A stretch of 64,000 nucleotides of DNA from Tsukamurella pulmonis (GTDB lineage Bacteria; Actinomycetota; Actinomycetes; Mycobacteriales; Mycobacteriaceae), in NCBI RefSeq assembly GCF_900103175.1, contig NZ_FNLF01000002.1:2928136-2992135 (forward strand). The letters run 5' to 3'. Each line of letters begins with the position of its first letter. Positions within the stretch are counted from its first letter, which is position 1. The translations under genes were made by a program, and so were the position numbers. Of the stretch, positions 35,803-44,183 are shown in pieces. The notes beneath the pieces were generated by a model that worked only from the letters and a program-made list of their open reading frames with translations, did no database searches and was not told the DNA's origin.

Positions 35803-37170
35803 TCAGCCGAGCAGGTCGTCCAGGGCCCCGTCGAGAGTCGGGTGCGCGAAGGCGAAGCCGGCGGCGGGCAGCACCGTCGACGTCGCATGGCGCCCGGTGA
35901 GACCGAGCGCGGGATCGCTGCGCATCCCGATCGCGCCGAGCGCGAGCAGCGGCGCGGGCGTCGGCGGGGCCGGCGGACGGTGCAGGTGGCGGCGCAGCGC
36001 GCGCATCAGGTCGGCGTTGCGCACGGGGTTCGGTGCGGCCGCGACGACCACCCCGTCGGGCAGGTCGACGCCCGGCTCGATCCCGAGCCCGGCCCGGACC
36101 ACGGCGAGCCAGTCGTCGCGATGGATCCAGCTGAACCACTGCCGGCCGTCGCCCAGACTGCCGCCGAGGAAGGCCTTGGTGACGCCGACCATCTTCGCCA
36201 TCGCGGGCGAGTCGGTGTCCAGCACGATCGAGGTGCGCAGGATCGTGCGATGGGCGGCCCCGGCGTCGCGGGCGGCCTCCTCCCACGGTCGCGCGACCCC
36301 GGTCATCTGCGGCAGCCCCGGCTCGGGCAGCGGGGTGTCCTCGGTGCACCACCGCTCCCCCGCGTCGCTCCAGATCGCCGTGGTGCTCGCCTGCACCCAG
36401 CGGCGGACGTCCTTGCCGCGGGCCGCCTCGACGAGGGCCCGGGTGGCGTCGACCCGGCTCGCGGTGAGGGCGGCGATGTTCGCCGCCGTGGGCCGGCAGT
36501 CCACGAGCTTGCCCGCGAGGTTGATCACCGCCGTGTTCGGGCCGTCGAGCACGGCCGCCCACGCGCCGACGGTGCGCCCGTCCCATGTGACCTGCGGGTA
36601 GGGCAGGTCGGCGCGGATCGAGCGGGTGAGGATCGTGACCGCGTGCCCGCGCCGGACCAGGTCCGCGGCCACCCGCCGGCCGAGCGCCCCGGTGCCGCCC
36701 GCGATGACGACGTGGAGCGGGTCCGCCGCGCGGGGCGGCCCGGCGAGCATGGAGAGACGCGCGAGGGAGGTGTCGGCATCGGCGGCGAACCGCCGGGCGA
36801 CCATGCGGTCGAAGAGCGGGCCGGACGCCCCGTCCGAGCGCACGCTCTGCTCGACGACGGTGCCGCCCTCGGCCGGGCGCAGCGTCCAGCGCAGCACGGT
36901 CGTCCCGGCGGGTTCGTCCTGCGTGAGCGCGAGGGCGCGCTCCGGTGCGAACTCGGTGACCACGGCGGGCGCCGCGAATCGGCGGTGCACCCACGCCCCG
37001 CGCAGGTCCGGCACCCAGTCGAGGCGGGCGCCCAGGCCGACGGGGTCGCGCAGCGGGGCCTGCGTGACGAAGGGCTGCCAGCGCGGCAGGCGCTCCAGGT
37101 CGACGAGCACGTCCCACAGCGCACGCGCCGGGAGGGCGATGAATCCACTGCTGCGATGCACGGTTGCCAT
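35803..37170 (-). CDS. SRPBCC domain - NAD(P)-epimerase (TIGR01777/YfcH type) fusion protein
   Basis: 455 aa. Residues 1-150 are an SRPBCC (START-like) ligand-binding domain beginning HRSSGFIALPARALWDVLVDLERLPRWQPFV. Residues from about 152 form an extended SDR with VVIAGGTGALGRRVAADLVRRGH as dinucleotide-binding motif; the end carries the DUF1731-type C-terminal segment (HPTLDGALDDLLG). TIGR01777 proteins are widespread, with unknown substrates; the fused ligand domain suggests a hydrophobic one. ATG 37170 has a TAGCGT box 7 nt upstream. It follows the siderophore-binding gene by about 100 nt on the same strand, but has its own promoter. Confidence 0.88.
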   Translation of the reverse strand: MATVHRSSGFIALPARALWDVLVDLERLPRWQPFVTQAPLRDPVGLGARLDWVPDLRGAWVHRRFAAPAVVTEFAPERALALTQDEPAGTTVLRWTLRPAEGGTVVEQSVRSDGASGPLFDRMVARRFAADADTSLARLSMLAGPPRAADPLHVVIAGGTGALGRRVAADLVRRGHAVTILTRSIRADLPYPQVTWDGRTVGAWAAVLDGPNTAVINLAGKLVDCRPTAANIAALTASRVDATRALVEAARGKDVRRWVQASTTAIWSDAGERWCTEDTPLPEPGLPQMTGVARPWEEAARDAGAAHRTILRTSIVLDTDSPAMAKMVGVTKAFLGGSLGDGRQWFSWIHRDDWLAVVRAGLGIEPGVDLPDGVVVAAAPNPVRNADLMRALRRHLHRPPAPPTPAPLLALGAIGMRSDPALGLTGRHATSTVLPAAGFAFAHPTLDGALDDLLG

Positions 37171-37177
37171 GCCTTCG

Positions 37178-37183
37178 ACGCTA
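37178..37183 (-). promoter_or_regulatory. -10 box of a leaderless promoter
   Basis: TAGCGT on the minus strand, seven bases before ATG 37170. Two short inverted repeats lie upstream (37195-37211 and 37226-37240). Confidence 0.45.
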
Positions 37184-37194
37184 GTTCGCGATGA

Positions 37195-37240
37195 CGCGGA
37201 ATCACTCCGCGATCACGGAGAGCTTTCTCACATCGTGAGA
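37195..37240. repeat. Two adjacent inverted repeats upstream of the SRPBCC-epimerase gene
   Basis: CGCGGA-5 nt-TCCGCG (37195-37211) and TCTCAC-ATC-GTGAGA (37226-37240). Either may be a regulator site or the remains of a terminator behind the siderophore-binding gene; neither is followed by a clear T-run. Confidence 0.4.
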
Positions 37241-37270
37241 TCAATCTCCGTCGCCACCGATCCTGGGCCG

Positions 37271-38170
37271 TCAGCGCTGTTCGCGCAGGATTCTCTCGAT
37301 GTCATCGAGAACCATGCCGCCGCCCTTCGGACCGACTCCGGAGACCCAGTAGGCGGTGTCCACGACGGACACCCGAGGGAACCAGGCGCGGTTGTCGCGG
37401 ATCTCCACGGGGATCGAGGACGCGTCCCCCGGCTTCTGCGACGGGACGAAGACGTAGTCCGCCTGCGCCGTCGACAGGTTCTCCAAGGAGATGTCCGCTT
37501 GAATCCCGTCCGCCCAGTCCCGCGGAGGAATCGTGAAGCCCACGCACTGCAGGGCACTGCCGGCGAAGGACGTGGGGCCGTACAGGCTCAGTTGGGAGCT
37601 GCGCGGCCGAATGAACTGTGCCGTCTTCCCGGCGAGAGAGAACTCCGCCTTGATCGCGGCACACCGCGCGTTGTACTCGGCGAGCAGCTGGTCGACGTCA
37701 GCCCTCCGGTTCAGTGCGTCGCCGATCGCGCGTGCGTTGTCCTGCCACGGATCGGCCTGAGTCTTGATGTACACCGTCGGAGCGACCTTGCTCAGGCGCT
37801 CGTACAGCGCCGCGTGACGCGCCTCGGTGCCGAGGATGAGGTCGGGCTTGAGTGCCGCGATCTTCTCGATGTTCGGTTCAGGGACGGTGCCGACCGCGTC
37901 GACGCCGTCGACGCCGAGATAGGCGGGCATGGTCGTCACGTTGCTGGCGACGGCCGCGCCGACCGGCGTGATACCCAGGGCCACCGCGGTATCGAGCTCG
38001 AGCGGTTCCAGCGTCACGACGCGCTGCGGGTGCTGGACCACCTGGGTCGTGCCGCGCGCGTGCGTCACGCTCCGGGTCTCCGACGAGGCACTACCGTCCC
38101 CGCCGCCGCCGGAACAGCCACCGACCGCCAGCACCGCACCCACCAGGACAACCGCCCACTGCCGCTTCAT
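37271..38170 (-). CDS. Iron-siderophore ABC transporter substrate-binding lipoprotein
   Basis: 299 aa. Signal peptide MKRQWAVVLVGAVLAVGG followed by lipobox Cys (about residue 19). The mature part is a class III periplasmic binding protein (Fec/FhuD-like): RVVTLEPLELDTAVALGITPVGAAVASN, then PNIEKIAALKPDLILGTEARHAALYERLSKVAPTVYI. It would capture a ferric siderophore outside the cell membrane. No permease or ATPase gene is adjacent, so it is an orphan. An iron box overlaps its -10 box; ATG 38170 lies 6 nt after that box, so repression by IdeR in iron-rich medium is expected. Confidence 0.92.
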   Translation of the reverse strand: MKRQWAVVLVGAVLAVGGCSGGGGDGSASSETRSVTHARGTTQVVQHPQRVVTLEPLELDTAVALGITPVGAAVASNVTTMPAYLGVDGVDAVGTVPEPNIEKIAALKPDLILGTEARHAALYERLSKVAPTVYIKTQADPWQDNARAIGDALNRRADVDQLLAEYNARCAAIKAEFSLAGKTAQFIRPRSSQLSLYGPTSFAGSALQCVGFTIPPRDWADGIQADISLENLSTAQADYVFVPSQKPGDASSIPVEIRDNRAWFPRVSVVDTAYWVSGVGPKGGGMVLDDIERILREQR

Positions 38171-38174
38171 CAGC

Positions 38175-38193
38175 TTAGGATAGCCTGCTCTAC
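38175..38193. promoter_or_regulatory. IdeR/DtxR iron box overlapping a leaderless promoter
   Basis: On the minus strand the 19 bp match the consensus TTAGGTTAGGCTAACCTAA at 14 positions, best in the 3' half (AGGCTATCCTAA). The -10 box TATCCT (38177-38182) lies inside it, 6 nt before ATG 38170. Confidence 0.68.
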
Positions 38194-38213
38194 ATTGCAA
38201 ACGAGCGAGGACC

Positions 38214-38882
38214 TCACCGCGCGGGCACCGGGCGGTCGTCGGGCCCGGGGGTGGAGACGTCCCGGTACGACGGGAGCAGGGCGGAGACGCCGAAGCGCGC
38301 CCCCTCGCGGGGCAGCACCTGCACGGAACGCACGCCGGGACGCCCGGCGACGGAACGCAGGGCCTCGCCCGTGCCCCACACCACGACGCCGATCACCGCG
38401 GGCGCACCGGCGCGCAACCGGGACGCGGTCACCCGCGCGATCGCCGTACCCCGATCGCCGTCGGCCACGAGGCCGGGCATCGCCAGCGCCGCAAGCTCGT
38501 TCACGGCGCGCACTCCCTCCGCGCTCTGCCCCGGCGGCACCGTCGCGGTGGGGGTCGCGACGCCGGGGATGCGCACGCGGACCAGCACGCGGCCCACGCG
38601 GTCGAGGCCGGCGGCCCGGTCCCACACCTCGTCGGGCGTCCACTCCGCGACCGGGGAGACCAGTGCCCAGCGGCGCTCGGCCGCGGGCGCGGCGGCCAGC
38701 GAGTCCCGCGCCTGCGCGAGGTACTCGGCGACGGCCTGCCCCGACTGCGGGCCGAGCCGGTCACCGTCGGGGCGCGCGGACCGCGTCGGGGTCTCGGACC
38801 CGAGCCAGAAGGCGAGTCCGACCGCGACGACCAGCAGCGCGACCCAGCCCGCCGCCCCGCGGGCGCTCCCGGCGCGGCTCAC
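38214..38882 (-). CDS. Single-pass membrane protein of unknown function
   Basis: 222 aa. One transmembrane helix (about residues 12-29, [19 protein letters not shown]) with a short cytoplasmic N-terminus and a C-terminal domain of about 190 residues outside, containing [21 protein letters not shown] and [26 protein letters not shown]. No family recognised. GTG 38882 overlaps the rluD stop by 4 nt (GTGA), so it is translationally coupled to lspA-rluD. A role in the envelope is possible but rests only on topology. Confidence 0.78.
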   Translation of the reverse strand: MSRAGSARGAAGWVALLVVAVGLAFWLGSETPTRSARPDGDRLGPQSGQAVAEYLAQARDSLAAAPAAERRWALVSPVAEWTPDEVWDRAAGLDRVGRVLVRVRIPGVATPTATVPPGQSAEGVRAVNELAALAMPGLVADGDRGTAIARVTASRLRAGAPAVIGVVVWGTGEALRSVAGRPGVRSVQVLPREGARFGVSALLPSYRDVSTPGPDDRPVPAR

Positions 38883-39805
38883 GCGTCGCGCAGGACGTCC
38901 AGGGCGTGCTGCAGATCGTCGGGGTAGGGCGAGGTGAACTCCACGTACTCCCCCTTCGTGGGGTGCGTGAAGCCGAGCGTGCGGGCGTGCAACCACTGCC
39001 GGTCGAGGCCGAGCCGCTTGGCGAGCACCGGATCGGAGCCGTAGGTCTGATCGCCGCAGCAGGGATGGTGCAGGGCCGCGAAATGCACGCGGATCTGGTG
39101 CGTGCGTCCGGTCTCGAGGTGCACGTCGAGCAGCGTCGCGGCCTGGAAGGCCTCGATCGTGTCGTAGTGCGTGATCGACGGCTTGCCGTCCTTGGTGACC
39201 GCGAACTTCCAGTCGGAGCTGCGGTGCCGGCCGATCGGCGCGTCGATGGTGCCGGAGAGCGGATCCGGGTGGCCCTGCACCAGCGCGTGGTAGCGCTTGT
39301 CGACGGTGCGCTGCTTGAACGCCCGCTTGAGCACCGTGTAGGCGCGCTCGGAGACGGCGACGGCCATGACGCCGGAGGTGCCCACGTCGAGGCGGTGCAC
39401 GATGCCCTGGCGTTCGGGTGCGCCCGAGGTGGAGATGCGGAAGCCCGCGGCGGCGAGGCCGCCGATCACCGTCGGGCCGGTCCAGCCGACGGAGGCGTGC
39501 GCGGCGACGCCCACGGGCTTGTCGACGACCACGATGTCGTCATCGGAGTAGAGCACGGTCATGCCCGGCACGGGCTCGGCCACGATCTCCAGCGGCCGGG
39601 CGGGTTCGGGCAGCGTCACGTCGAGCAGCGCGCCGGCGTGCAGCTTGTCGGACTTGCCGACCGCGACCCCGTCGAGCGTGACGGAGCCCTCGGCCGCCAG
39701 TTCGGAGACGACGGTCCGCGAGAGCCCGAGCAGGCGGGCGACGCCCGCATCCACCCGCAGGCCGTCGAGCCCGTCGGGGACGGGCATGGTGCGCGACTCA
39801 CGCAT
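38879..39805 (-). CDS. rluD: RluA/RluD-family 23S rRNA pseudouridine synthase
   Basis: 308 aa. N-terminal S4 RNA-binding domain (about 15-70: [31 protein letters not shown]) and catalytic domain with [16 protein letters not shown] (about residues 135-150), whose Asp is the nucleophile. [22 protein letters not shown] is the second family motif. The order lspA-rluD is conserved in actinobacteria. ATG 39805 overlaps lspA by 8 nt; ATG 39787 is an alternative. The exact uridine target is inferred from family only. Confidence 0.94.
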   Translation of the reverse strand: MRESRTMPVPDGLDGLRVDAGVARLLGLSRTVVSELAAEGSVTLDGVAVGKSDKLHAGALLDVTLPEPARPLEIVAEPVPGMTVLYSDDDIVVVDKPVGVAAHASVGWTGPTVIGGLAAAGFRISTSGAPERQGIVHRLDVGTSGVMAVAVSERAYTVLKRAFKQRTVDKRYHALVQGHPDPLSGTIDAPIGRHRSSDWKFAVTKDGKPSITHYDTIEAFQAATLLDVHLETGRTHQIRVHFAALHHPCCGDQTYGSDPVLAKRLGLDRQWLHARTLGFTHPTKGEYVEFTSPYPDDLQHALDVLRDA

Positions 39806-40379
39806 CGGTCGCCTCCGATCCGGTGGTGCCGGCGGTCGTGGACTTCTCCGACGTGCGGGGGCGCTTCTCGCCGAAGCCCTCGTAGGGATCGCGCCCGAAC
39901 AGCGTGAGCCCGACGAGCAGCACGGCGGCCACGCTGATCGCGCTGTCGGCGGTGTTGAACACGGGGAACCAGTCGCCCACGGAGAAGAAGTCGATGACGT
40001 GCCCGCGGAAGACGCCGGGCGCGCGGAAGATCCGATCGGCGAGGTTGCCGAGCGCGCCGCCGAGCACCAGGCCGAGGCCGAGTGCCCAGGGCAGCGAGGT
40101 CAGCTTGGAGCCCATCCGGACGATCCACGCCACCACGGCGACGGCGATCAGCGTGAGTACCCACGTGTAGCCGGTGGCCATGGAGAAGGCCGCGCCCGGG
40201 TTCTTCACGAAGTGGAGGCTGAACGGGCCGAGCACGTGGATCGTCTCCCCGTACGTCATGTGCCGGACGACCGTGGTCTTGGCCGCGAGGTCGATCAGGA
40301 AGACCACGACCGCGACCACCGCCAGGAGAATGCGCGGGTTCCGATACCAGCTCGGCCGTGCGGTTGCGGGGGAATCCAT
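39798..40379 (-). CDS. lspA: Lipoprotein signal peptidase (signal peptidase II)
   Basis: 193 aa; four transmembrane helices. The catalytic aspartates lie in VKNPGAAFS...[26 protein letters not shown] and [11 protein letters not shown], the two A8 family signatures. It removes signal peptides from prolipoproteins such as those at 37271, 40407 and 41400. The C-terminal about 30 residues are hydrophilic ([16 protein letters not shown]), as in actinobacterial LspA. ATG 40379 is preceded by GGAG at short distance; an upstream GTG in frame is possible. Divergent from the lipoprotein at 40407. Confidence 0.96.
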   Translation of the reverse strand: MDSPATARPSWYRNPRILLAVVAVVVFLIDLAAKTTVVRHMTYGETIHVLGPFSLHFVKNPGAAFSMATGYTWVLTLIAVAVVAWIVRMGSKLTSLPWALGLGLVLGGALGNLADRIFRAPGVFRGHVIDFFSVGDWFPVFNTADSAISVAAVLLVGLTLFGRDPYEGFGEKRPRTSEKSTTAGTTGSEATDA

Positions 40380-40394
40380 GACTCCATCATCCAC

Positions 40395-40400
40395 TACGGT
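40395..40400 (+). promoter_or_regulatory. -10 box of a leaderless promoter
   Basis: TACGGT followed by six bases and GTG 40407, which starts a lipoprotein signal peptide. No ribosome-binding site is present. Confidence 0.5.
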
Positions 40401-40406
40401 GGCGGT

Positions 40407-41387
40407 GTGCATGGCAAGCGGTTGCGGCTGGTCCCGGTGGTGGCGGTGTCGACGGTGGCGCTCGGCGCGGCCCTCGCGGGGTGCGGCGGGGGTGATTCGG
40501 GCGGCGCCGGTGCGTCGTCCTCGGCACCCGCGCGGCAGTCGGTGGCCGCCCCCGACCCGGCGGCGGGCTGCACCTCCGCACCGCCCGAGCTCCCCGGCCA
40601 CGCGGTCACCGTCGACGTGCCGCAGGCGAAGGCGGTGCTGGATACGCCGGGCGCGGGCGCCGGGCGCGCGCTGACGATCCGCCCCACCGCCGTGGCGCAG
40701 TACTCACTGTTCACCAACTCGCTGCAGGTCTCCCAGGTGGCCGGCGAGCAGCCCACGGGCGGCAACCGCGACGTGACGCTGCCCTTCACCGCGCAGCCCA
40801 CGTGCGCGGACCCGCTCAACGTCTACTTGTTCTTCGACGCCCCGCGCTCGACCGACACCGCCACCACCAAGGCTCTCGAGGTCGAAGCCGGTTCCGTTGC
40901 GCGCGTGCGGATGGCACCGAGCGGCGAGGTGCGCTCGTTCACGCTGGCGGCGCCCCCCGAGGTCTCCTCCGAGGCGCAGTCCGCATTCGAGCAGGCGCTG
41001 CTGCAGACCTTCCTGCGCCTGGTGCCGCTGCCCGCCGAGCCGGTCGCGCCGGGCGCCACGTGGACGGTGACGCGAGCGATCCGGGCCGACAGCACGCTGA
41101 CGCAGACCATGCAGGTGACGCTGGCCGGCACCGTCGAACGGCCGGAACTCAAGGCGAAGGTGGACGAGTCGCCCGACGACTCCGTCTTCCGGGTCCCCGG
41201 CAGCGACAGCACCCTGACCATCGAGAGCTACACCTCGGAGGGCAACGGCACCGTCGAGATCGATCCCGCGCGCGCCTTCGGGCAGGGCGGTGTGCAGCTC
41301 GAGGGCGGGCGCACCCTGGTGGGCGACGATCCGGCGAAGAAGCTCACGCAGAAGACGGGCAGCGTCTACCGGTTCGGGCCGCGGTAG
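40407..41387 (+). CDS. Secreted lipoprotein of unknown function
   Basis: 326 aa. Signal peptide (HGKRLRLVPVVAVSTVALGAAL) and lipobox LAGC near residue 25, then a Gly/Ser/Ala-rich linker. The mature part is beta-rich, with the segment PLPAEPVAPGATWTVTRAIRADSTLTQTMQVTLAGTVERPE, which resembles DUF6263-type lipoproteins; I do not rely on that. GTG 40407 is supported by the -10 box 6 nt upstream. It faces lspA and is convergent with the MTB12-like lipoprotein, 12 nt apart. Confidence 0.82.
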   Translation: MHGKRLRLVPVVAVSTVALGAALAGCGGGDSGGAGASSSAPARQSVAAPDPAAGCTSAPPELPGHAVTVDVPQAKAVLDTPGAGAGRALTIRPTAVAQYSLFTNSLQVSQVAGEQPTGGNRDVTLPFTAQPTCADPLNVYLFFDAPRSTDTATTKALEVEAGSVARVRMAPSGEVRSFTLAAPPEVSSEAQSAFEQALLQTFLRLVPLPAEPVAPGATWTVTRAIRADSTLTQTMQVTLAGTVERPELKAKVDESPDDSVFRVPGSDSTLTIESYTSEGNGTVEIDPARAFGQGGVQLEGGRTLVGDDPAKKLTQKTGSVYRFGPR

Positions 41388-41399
41388 CCGCGCCGGGCG

Positions 41400-41897
41400 T
41401 CAGTGGCAGGAGGGCGAATCGCGCCCGACCTGCGTGATCATCTGGCAGGCGTAGGACTTCTGCAGCTTCCAGCGGCCGTCGTCGAAGGCCAGGGAGGCGT
41501 AGGCCAGCTGGTTCGTGCCGCCCATGAGCACCGAGAACTGGGCCTTGGCCAAGCCGGGCTGCTCGAGCACGGGGCGGCTGATGTTCCAGCTCACCTGCGG
41601 GTTGTCCTGTCGGAGTTTGACCAGTTCGTCGAACAGCGGTCCGTCGGCCGGGGTCGCGCCCTGGACCAGCTGGATCTTGTCCTCGAGCGGGACCTGCGGG
41701 TCGACCGCCCGGGTGAGCATCTCGTCGAGCTGCTGCGTGGAGGGCGCGCGGTCCGGCGTGGTCGACGGGGCCTCGGTGACCTGGATCGAGGCGGGCGACG
41801 GTGCGCTCGAGCGCGCCTCGCCACCGTCGGTGCCGCAGGCCGCGCAGGCCAGACCCACGAGCACCGCGGCAGGGGCCATGAGTACCCGTCCGCGCAT
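41400..41897 (-). CDS. Putative lipoprotein with a low-molecular-weight antigen MTB12-like domain
   Basis: 165 aa. Signal peptide (MRGRVLMAPAAVLVGLACAAC) with cysteine around residue 21, a weak lipobox, then a Ser/Pro/Thr linker and a domain of about 105 residues. Its start LTRAVDPQVPLEDKIQLVQGATPADGPLFDELVKL and end YASLAFDDGRWKLQKSYACQMI fit the MTB12/CFP-2 fold (NTF2-like), a family of secreted mycobacterial proteins of unknown role. The last residues hold two Cys (YACQ, SPSCH) that could form a disulfide. Divergent from the asparaginase gene. Confidence 0.78.
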   Translation of the reverse strand: MRGRVLMAPAAVLVGLACAACGTDGGEARSSAPSPASIQVTEAPSTTPDRAPSTQQLDEMLTRAVDPQVPLEDKIQLVQGATPADGPLFDELVKLRQDNPQVSWNISRPVLEQPGLAKAQFSVLMGGTNQLAYASLAFDDGRWKLQKSYACQMITQVGRDSPSCH

Positions 41898-41999
41898 CGT
41901 GAATCCACCTCCGTCCGGCCGCTGCTTCGCCGCCTCCACTATGCCAAACGCGGCGCGGTGCGCCACCCCGCCCCGCGACCGGCGTGCGATGCTGCTCGC

Positions 42000-42944
42000 A
42001 TGCCAGAAGTGATCGTGCTCGCCACCGGCGGCACCATCGCCAGCCGTCACGACGATTCCGGTGCCGCGGTCCCCGCCGACGGCGGCGCCGACCTGCTCGC
42101 CGCCGCCGGCGGCGTGCAGGGAGTCACCGTGACGGTGCGCGATGTGACCGCCGTGGACTCCTCCGCACTGACGCTCGACCAGCTCGACGAGATCCGTGCC
42201 GCCGTCGCCGACGCCCTCGCCTCGCCCGACGTGGCCGGGGTCGTGGTGACGCACGGCACCGACACGATGGAGGAGACCTCGCTGCTGGTGGACCTCAGCC
42301 ACGCCGACCCGCGGCCCGTGGTCTTCACCGGCGCGCAGCACCCCGCGGACTCCCCCACCGCCGACGGGCCCGCCAACCTCGCGGAGGCGATCGCGGTAGC
42401 GGCGGATCCCGCCCACCGCGGGCTGGGGGTGCTGCTGTCGTTCGCCGGACAGGTGCAGACGGTGCGCGGCCTGGCGAAGGTCTCGACCACCGCGCCGCAG
42501 CCCTTCGCGGGCGGCCTGCCGGTGGCGGAGCTGCGCGGCACCGCGCCGCACCGCCTACTCACCAAGGCGGCACCGATCGCGGACGTCCGGGTGGACGTGG
42601 TGGCCTCCTATCCGGGCGCCGATGGTGCGCTCGTCGACGCCGCGGTGGCCGCCGGCGCGCGCGGGATCGTGCTCGCGGGCACCGGGAGCGGCAACACCAC
42701 CGTCGCGCTGGCGGACGCCGTGCGCCGGGCGATCGACGCCGGCGTGGTGGTGGTCGTGTCGACCCGGATCGCGGCGGGCGCCGTGGACGCCGCGTACGGC
42801 GGGGGCGGCGGCGCGGCCGATCTGGTCTCGGCCGGTGCGCTGCTGTCGCGCCGGCTGCGGCCCGGGCAGGCCCGGATCGTGCTGCTCGCGCTGCTGGCGG
42901 CGGGTGTGGGCCCGCGGTGGATCGGCGCCTACCTGGGGCGGTAG
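42000..42944 (+). CDS. ansA: L-asparaginase, type I-like (cytoplasmic)
   Basis: 314 aa, no signal peptide. Nucleophile Thr in LATGGTIASR (Thr12), and the second Thr-Asp pair in VVVTHGTDTMEETSLLVDL (around residue 86-90), both intact; it hydrolyses asparagine to aspartate and ammonia. The gene corresponds to ansA beside lspA/rluD and dinX/ileS in mycobacteria. ATG 42000 is preceded by GATGCT six bases upstream, a possible -10 box. It ends 3 nt before the convergent CoA-transferase stop. Confidence 0.94.
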   Translation: MPEVIVLATGGTIASRHDDSGAAVPADGGADLLAAAGGVQGVTVTVRDVTAVDSSALTLDQLDEIRAAVADALASPDVAGVVVTHGTDTMEETSLLVDLSHADPRPVVFTGAQHPADSPTADGPANLAEAIAVAADPAHRGLGVLLSFAGQVQTVRGLAKVSTTAPQPFAGGLPVAELRGTAPHRLLTKAAPIADVRVDVVASYPGADGALVDAAVAAGARGIVLAGTGSGNTTVALADAVRRAIDAGVVVVVSTRIAAGAVDAAYGGGGGAADLVSAGALLSRRLRPGQARIVLLALLAAGVGPRWIGAYLGR

Positions 42945-42947
42945 GGC

Positions 42948-44084
42948 TCAGTCCTGCGCCAGTTCCGCCCGCACCGCGTCGGTGTGCTCGCCGAGGGCCG
43001 GCGGGCGCCGGTAGTCGGTGATGGGCGTGCGGGAGAAGCGGATCGGGTTGCGCACCTGGTCGATCGCGCCCTCCCCGACGGGCACGCGCGGAGCCAGGCC
43101 GAGGCGCTCGGCGAGCGCGAAGCCCGAGCCGATGTCGCCGACGGTGCCGGCCGGGACGCCGGCCCCGGTGAGGCGATCCGCCCACGTCTGCGCCGTCTCC
43201 TCGGCGAGGGCGCCCTCGAGCAGGCGGACCAGTTCGGCGCGGTTGCGGACGCGCTCGGGGTTGGTCGCGAACCTCGGGTCCGCGTCGAGGCCGGTCAGGC
43301 CGACGGTGGCGGCGAGTCGCGCGAACTGGCCGTCGTTGCCGCAGGCCACGGCGAGCAGCCCGTCACGACAGCGCAACGTCTCGTACGGCGCGATCGACGG
43401 GTGGGTGTTGCCGAGGCGCGACGGTGCCTCGCCGGTCGCGAGGAAGGTGGCGCCCTGGTTGGCGAGCGAACCCAGCAGGGACGACAGGAGATTGACCTCG
43501 ACGCGCTGTCCGCGGCCCGACCGTTCCCGCTCGTAGAGTGCGGCGAGCACGCCGGCGACCGCGTCCTTGGCGGTCAGGACATCGACGAGGGCGACGCCCG
43601 CCTTCATCGGGTCGCCCTCGGGTTCGCCGGTGATGCTCATCAGGCCGCCGACGGCCTGGACCAGGAAGTCGTAGCCGGGGAGTGCGGCGCCCTCCCCCGA
43701 GCCGAATCCGGTGATGGAGCAGTGGATCAGCCGTGGGTTCAGTTCCGCGAGTTCGGCGGCGCCGAAGCCCTTCGCGTCGAGCGCACCGGTGCGGAAGTTC
43801 TCGACGAGCACGTCGGCGCGCGCGATCAGGGCCCGGGCTGCGGCACGGTCGTCCGGATCATCGAGGTCGAATTCCACGCTGCGCTTGGACCGGTTGGCCG
43901 ACTCGAAGTAGGCGCTGGTCCGCGCGGTCCACGGCGGGCCCCAGCGGCGCGTGTCATCACCCGCGCCGGGGCGCTCGACCTTGATCACGTCGGCCCCGAG
44001 GTCCGCGAGCATCACCGTGACCAGTGGCCCCGCCAGCACGCGGCTGAGGTCCGCGACCACAATCCCGTCGAGTATCGGCGCCAC
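42948..44084 (-). CDS. CoA transferase family III (CaiB/BaiF/Frc type)
   Basis: 378 aa. Family start LDGIVVADLSRVLAGPLVTVMLADLGADVIKVERPGAGDDTR, central NFRTGALDAKGFG, and the active-site Asp in GVALVDVLTAKDAVAG near residue 170, where the acyl-aspartyl intermediate forms. It moves CoA between carboxylic acids; alpha-methylacyl-CoA racemases share the fold but lack this LVDxxT context. The substrate is unknown. GTG 44084 has GGGAGG 7 nt upstream. It is a single gene here with no partner acyl-CoA enzyme. Confidence 0.93.
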   Translation of the reverse strand: MAPILDGIVVADLSRVLAGPLVTVMLADLGADVIKVERPGAGDDTRRWGPPWTARTSAYFESANRSKRSVEFDLDDPDDRAAARALIARADVLVENFRTGALDAKGFGAAELAELNPRLIHCSITGFGSGEGAALPGYDFLVQAVGGLMSITGEPEGDPMKAGVALVDVLTAKDAVAGVLAALYERERSGRGQRVEVNLLSSLLGSLANQGATFLATGEAPSRLGNTHPSIAPYETLRCRDGLLAVACGNDGQFARLAATVGLTGLDADPRFATNPERVRNRAELVRLLEGALAEETAQTWADRLTGAGVPAGTVGDIGSGFALAERLGLAPRVPVGEGAIDQVRNPIRFSRTPITDYRRPPALGEHTDAVRAELAQD

Positions 44085-44183
44085 TGTCGTCCTCCCGTCG
44101 TCGCGACCCGAGTGCGTATTCGCCCCGGATTGTGCCGCGCGGGTCCGACGGGCCGAGCGGCGCCCCTCCGCGCCGCCCGCCGA

